Assembly (NCBI RefSeq): GCF_006965545.2
Contig: NZ_CP041372.2
Span: 1,736,001 to 1,800,000, forward strand
DNA length: 64,000 bases
Direction: 5' to 3'
Source of the DNA: Paenalkalicoccus suaedae
GTDB lineage: Bacteria > Bacillota > Bacilli > Bacillales > Salisediminibacteriaceae
This document shows positions 61,762 through 64,000 of the stretch, piece after piece. The translations under genes were made by a program, and so were the position numbers. Below the pieces are notes generated by a model. It did not search any database, was not told where the DNA came from, and saw nothing but the letters and a program-made list of their open reading frames with translations. How positions within the stretch are numbered: the first letter of the stretch is position 1; every line of letters begins with the position of its first letter.

Positions 61762-62985
61762 ATGGTCATGACAGATTTTGCTCAACTACAAATAATTAAA
61801 AACGGTCACGTGACAAGTCCAAAGGGATTTAAAGCTGGTGGCACGCACTGTGGCTTACGTCGTAAAAAAGTTGACTTTGGATGGCTTTACTCAGAGGTTC
61901 CAGCGACGGTTGCTGGTGTATATACACAAAATGCTTTCCAAGCAGCGCCATTGCACGTAACAAAAGAGTCTATCGCAGTAGAGGATAAGCTACAAATGGT
62001 CGTCGTCAACTCTGCTAATGCCAATGCATGCACCGGTGAGATCGGTATGGCCAATGCATATGAGACTCGTAAGCTAGTTGCCGAGCGCATCGGCGTGAGC
62101 GAGCATTTAGTTGCCGTTGCTTCGACAGGTGTGATCGGCGTTCAGCTACCTATGGAAAAACTGACAAAAGGTATTGAGCAAATTGATCTTGATCAATCTG
62201 TAACAGCGGATTTTGAGCAAGCCATTCTTACGACGGATACGGTTACTAAGTACGTGGCTGTTGAAGTAGAAATCGAGGGCAAGGTCATTACACTTGGTGG
62301 CGCGTGCAAAGGCTCTGGAATGATCCATCCGAATATGGCAACGATGCTTGCTTATATTACAACAGATGCAAACGTGGAAGCGGAATCTCTACAAACAGCG
62401 CTTAAAACAGCTACAAACGAAACGTTTAATATGATCACAGTCGATGGTGACTGTAGCACAAACGATACCGTACTTGCTTTCGCAAACGGTATGAATATGC
62501 AAACGGAATTAACGACCGATCATCCTGAATGGCACAAATTCCAGGATGCTTTCACACTCATCAGCCAACTTCTTGCAAAGAAGATTGCGAAGGACGGCGA
62601 GGGAGCGACAAAGCTTGTAGAAGTAAACGTGAAGCAAGCCGAATCTACGGACTCTGCCCGTAAAATCGCCAAGGCGATTATTGGCTCTAACTTAGTAAAA
62701 ACTGCGATTTACGGAGCTGATCCAAACTGGGGACGCGTTATTTGTGCAGTTGGCTACAGCAATCAGCCGATTGACCCAAGTAAAGTCACTGTCTACCTTG
62801 GAGACATTAAGGTAGTCGAAAACGGATTACCAGCTGACTTTAGTGAAGAAGAAGGCAAGGAGTACTTAATGAGTGAAAACGTCTCTGTTACGGTTGAGCT
62901 AAAAATGGGTGACGGCGAGGCGACAGCCTGGGGATGTGACTTAACCTACGATTATGTCAAAATAAACGCGTCTTATCGCACGTAA
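61762..62985 (+). CDS. argJ: bifunctional ornithine acetyltransferase/N-acetylglutamate synthase
   Basis: Cyclic arginine pathway enzyme; transfers acetyl from acetylornithine to glutamate and can use acetyl-CoA. It self-cleaves before Thr194 in KGSGMIHPNMATMLAY, and both the oxyanion region and SANANACTGEIG are visible. Its 407 residues match the family. ATG 61762 has AGGAGG 9 bases upstream, so the longer frame to 61705 is not used. It follows argC after 13 bases. Confidence 0.96.
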   Translation: MVMTDFAQLQIIKNGHVTSPKGFKAGGTHCGLRRKKVDFGWLYSEVPATVAGVYTQNAFQAAPLHVTKESIAVEDKLQMVVVNSANANACTGEIGMANAYETRKLVAERIGVSEHLVAVASTGVIGVQLPMEKLTKGIEQIDLDQSVTADFEQAILTTDTVTKYVAVEVEIEGKVITLGGACKGSGMIHPNMATMLAYITTDANVEAESLQTALKTATNETFNMITVDGDCSTNDTVLAFANGMNMQTELTTDHPEWHKFQDAFTLISQLLAKKIAKDGEGATKLVEVNVKQAESTDSARKIAKAIIGSNLVKTAIYGADPNWGRVICAVGYSNQPIDPSKVTVYLGDIKVVENGLPADFSEEEGKEYLMSENVSVTVELKMGDGEATAWGCDLTYDYVKINASYRT

Positions 62986-62998
62986 GGAGGGAACCTAA

Positions 62999-63775
62999 GT
63001 GGAAACACTCGTATTAAAAATTGGTGGAAGTACATTAGAAAGTTTGCCACAAGCCTTTTACAAACATGTACATGAGCTTACGAGGACAAATAACGTGATT
63101 ATCGTGCACGGTGGCGGACCAGCAATTAACGATGCATTAGAAAAGAACGCGATTGAAGCAACGTTTCATCAAGGGTTGCGAGTTACCACGCCTGAGGTGC
63201 TCCAAACGTGTGAGATGGTCCTAAGTGGACAGACAAACAAATATCTTGTTACGAAGCTACAAGAGCAGCACGTAGCAGCTTTTGGGCTAAGTGGAATTGA
63301 TGGAGAGCTATTACAAGCAAAGCTTGCAGATCAAACAGGGGCACTTGGGTTAGTAGGAGACATCGCTCATGTAAATAAGCAGATGATTACGATGCTACTA
63401 GCGAACAACTATGTGCCTGTTATCTCCCCGATTTCGATGACAAAAGAGAAGCAAAAGCTTAACGTGAATGCCGACAGTGCTGCAGCCGCAATTGCGAAAG
63501 CGATGCAAGCGAAGCTCGTTTTTGTCACTAATATCAAAGGTGTCATGAGTAAACAAAAGGAAATCATCCCTTTTCTATCAAAAAAGGCTATTGAAGTGGC
63601 GATAACGGATGGCACGATCTCTGGTGGTATGATCCCAAAGGTCAAGGCCGCGCTATCCTGCATTGAATCAGGCGTTCAAGAAAGTATTATCTTAGACAGT
63701 GAGTCACTTATTGGACTTGCGACTCACACGGCCTGTGGGACATCGATTCGTTTGGAGGAAGCATCTTATGTCTAA
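62999..63775 (+). CDS. argB: acetylglutamate kinase
   Basis: Phosphorylates N-acetylglutamate, second pathway step. The 258-residue amino-acid kinase has LKIGGSTLE and IVHGGGPAIN at the N-terminus, the acetylglutamate-binding GLRVTTPEVL, NVNADSAAAAIA and GGMIPKVKAAL. The short length and lack of an N-terminal helix place it with the arginine-insensitive kinases, which fits a cyclic argJ pathway. GTG start with AAGGAGG upstream; it overlaps argD by 8 bases. Confidence 0.96.
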   Translation: METLVLKIGGSTLESLPQAFYKHVHELTRTNNVIIVHGGGPAINDALEKNAIEATFHQGLRVTTPEVLQTCEMVLSGQTNKYLVTKLQEQHVAAFGLSGIDGELLQAKLADQTGALGLVGDIAHVNKQMITMLLANNYVPVISPISMTKEKQKLNVNADSAAAAIAKAMQAKLVFVTNIKGVMSKQKEIIPFLSKKAIEVAITDGTISGGMIPKVKAALSCIESGVQESIILDSESLIGLATHTACGTSIRLEEASYV

Positions 63776-64000
63776 CTCATCATCCGTTATGAATACGTAC
63801 GCAAGATTTGATATCACACTAGAACGCGGACACGGGAGCTATGTCTATGATACGGCTGGAACAAAATATCTAGACTTTACATCTGGAATTGCGACGTGCA
63901 ACCTCGGCCACACGCCAACAATCGTCGTCGATGCTATCACCACTCAGGCTCACACGCTGATGCACGTCTCAAACCTCTATCATATTCCATTACAAGAAAA
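63768..64000 (+). CDS. argD: acetylornithine aminotransferase, N-terminal part
   Basis: Starts inside the end of argB (8-base overlap) with TTTGGAGGAA upstream and runs off the window; about 77 codons are present. MNTYARFDITLERGHGSYVYD, LDFTSGIATCNLGH and MHVSNLYHIPLQE are the class III PLP aminotransferase opening of ArgD, including the typical GIATCNLGHTP segment. The PLP lysine is beyond the window edge. Order argC-J-B-D matches Bacillus. Confidence 0.95.
   Translation, partial: MSNSSSVMNTYARFDITLERGHGSYVYDTAGTKYLDFTSGIATCNLGHTPTIVVDAITTQAHTLMHVSNLYHIPLQE

Overview
This window looks like chromosome from a low-to-moderate GC, endospore-forming member of the Bacillaceae. The evidence is AddAB with SbcDC in Bacillus order, a YteA-type DksA homologue, an argC-argJ-argB-argD operon, S-box and L-box riboswitches, a Zur box of Bacillus type and a YkpA-type ABC-F protein. 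Very acidic extracytoplasmic domains (HtrA-like protease, MsrAB, MetQ) hint at a halophilic or alkaliphilic lifestyle, but that is inference. I see no rRNA, tRNA, insertion sequence, prophage or CRISPR array.

Layout. 1-2069: end of odhA, then odhB (2-oxoglutarate dehydrogenase). 2165-10535: FAD oxidoreductase, membrane-anchored HtrA-like protease, rlmN, HAD hydrolase, ABC exporter pair, a 6-phosphofructokinase, a convergent PAP2 phosphatase, a YteA/DksA-like gene and an overlapping 48-aa ORF. 10598-15950: pssA, a divergent PRPP synthetase, two membrane proteins, and dapA behind a lysine riboswitch. 15950-19142: two flavoproteins and a TVP38-type membrane protein. 19261-30760: addB-addA-sbcD-sbcC, a tightly packed DNA double-strand-end processing operon. 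31000-36356: metN-metI-metQ with a flavin monooxygenase behind a SAM riboswitch, divergent from an acyl-CoA-dehydrogenase-like oxidoreductase, probably an organosulfur scavenging unit. 36729-46664: ykpA, three unrecognised genes, a Zur-regulated COG0523 GTPase, an acetyltransferase, a C45 hydrolase, an old-yellow-enzyme reductase and a GrpB-family protein. 47037-55753: hydrolase, ohr, immunity-like genes, msrAB, msrA, a serine hydrolase, mhqO-like dioxygenase and cardiolipin synthase. 55876-60137: AT-rich patch of small orphan, immunity-like and decayed genes. 60717-64000: arginine biosynthesis operon, running off the window.

The most unusual signal is not a gene. At least five intergenic spacers (30.8, 36.5, 40.0-40.4, 46.7-46.9 and 54.0 kb) carry arrays of short degenerate words repeated every 21 bp, which is two helical turns. 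Four of them share the skeleton CGGnnAAT, and three share most of a 21-mer (CGGWTAATCGAA, four bases, AAAAG). Each locus has its own variant and sits 3' of a gene, next to terminator hairpins. Other points of interest are paralogue-like versions of PFK and PRPP synthetase with substitutions at substrate-binding or allosteric positions, a cluster of regulatory elements readable at base level, and two immunity-like genes broken by a frameshift and by an in-frame stop.
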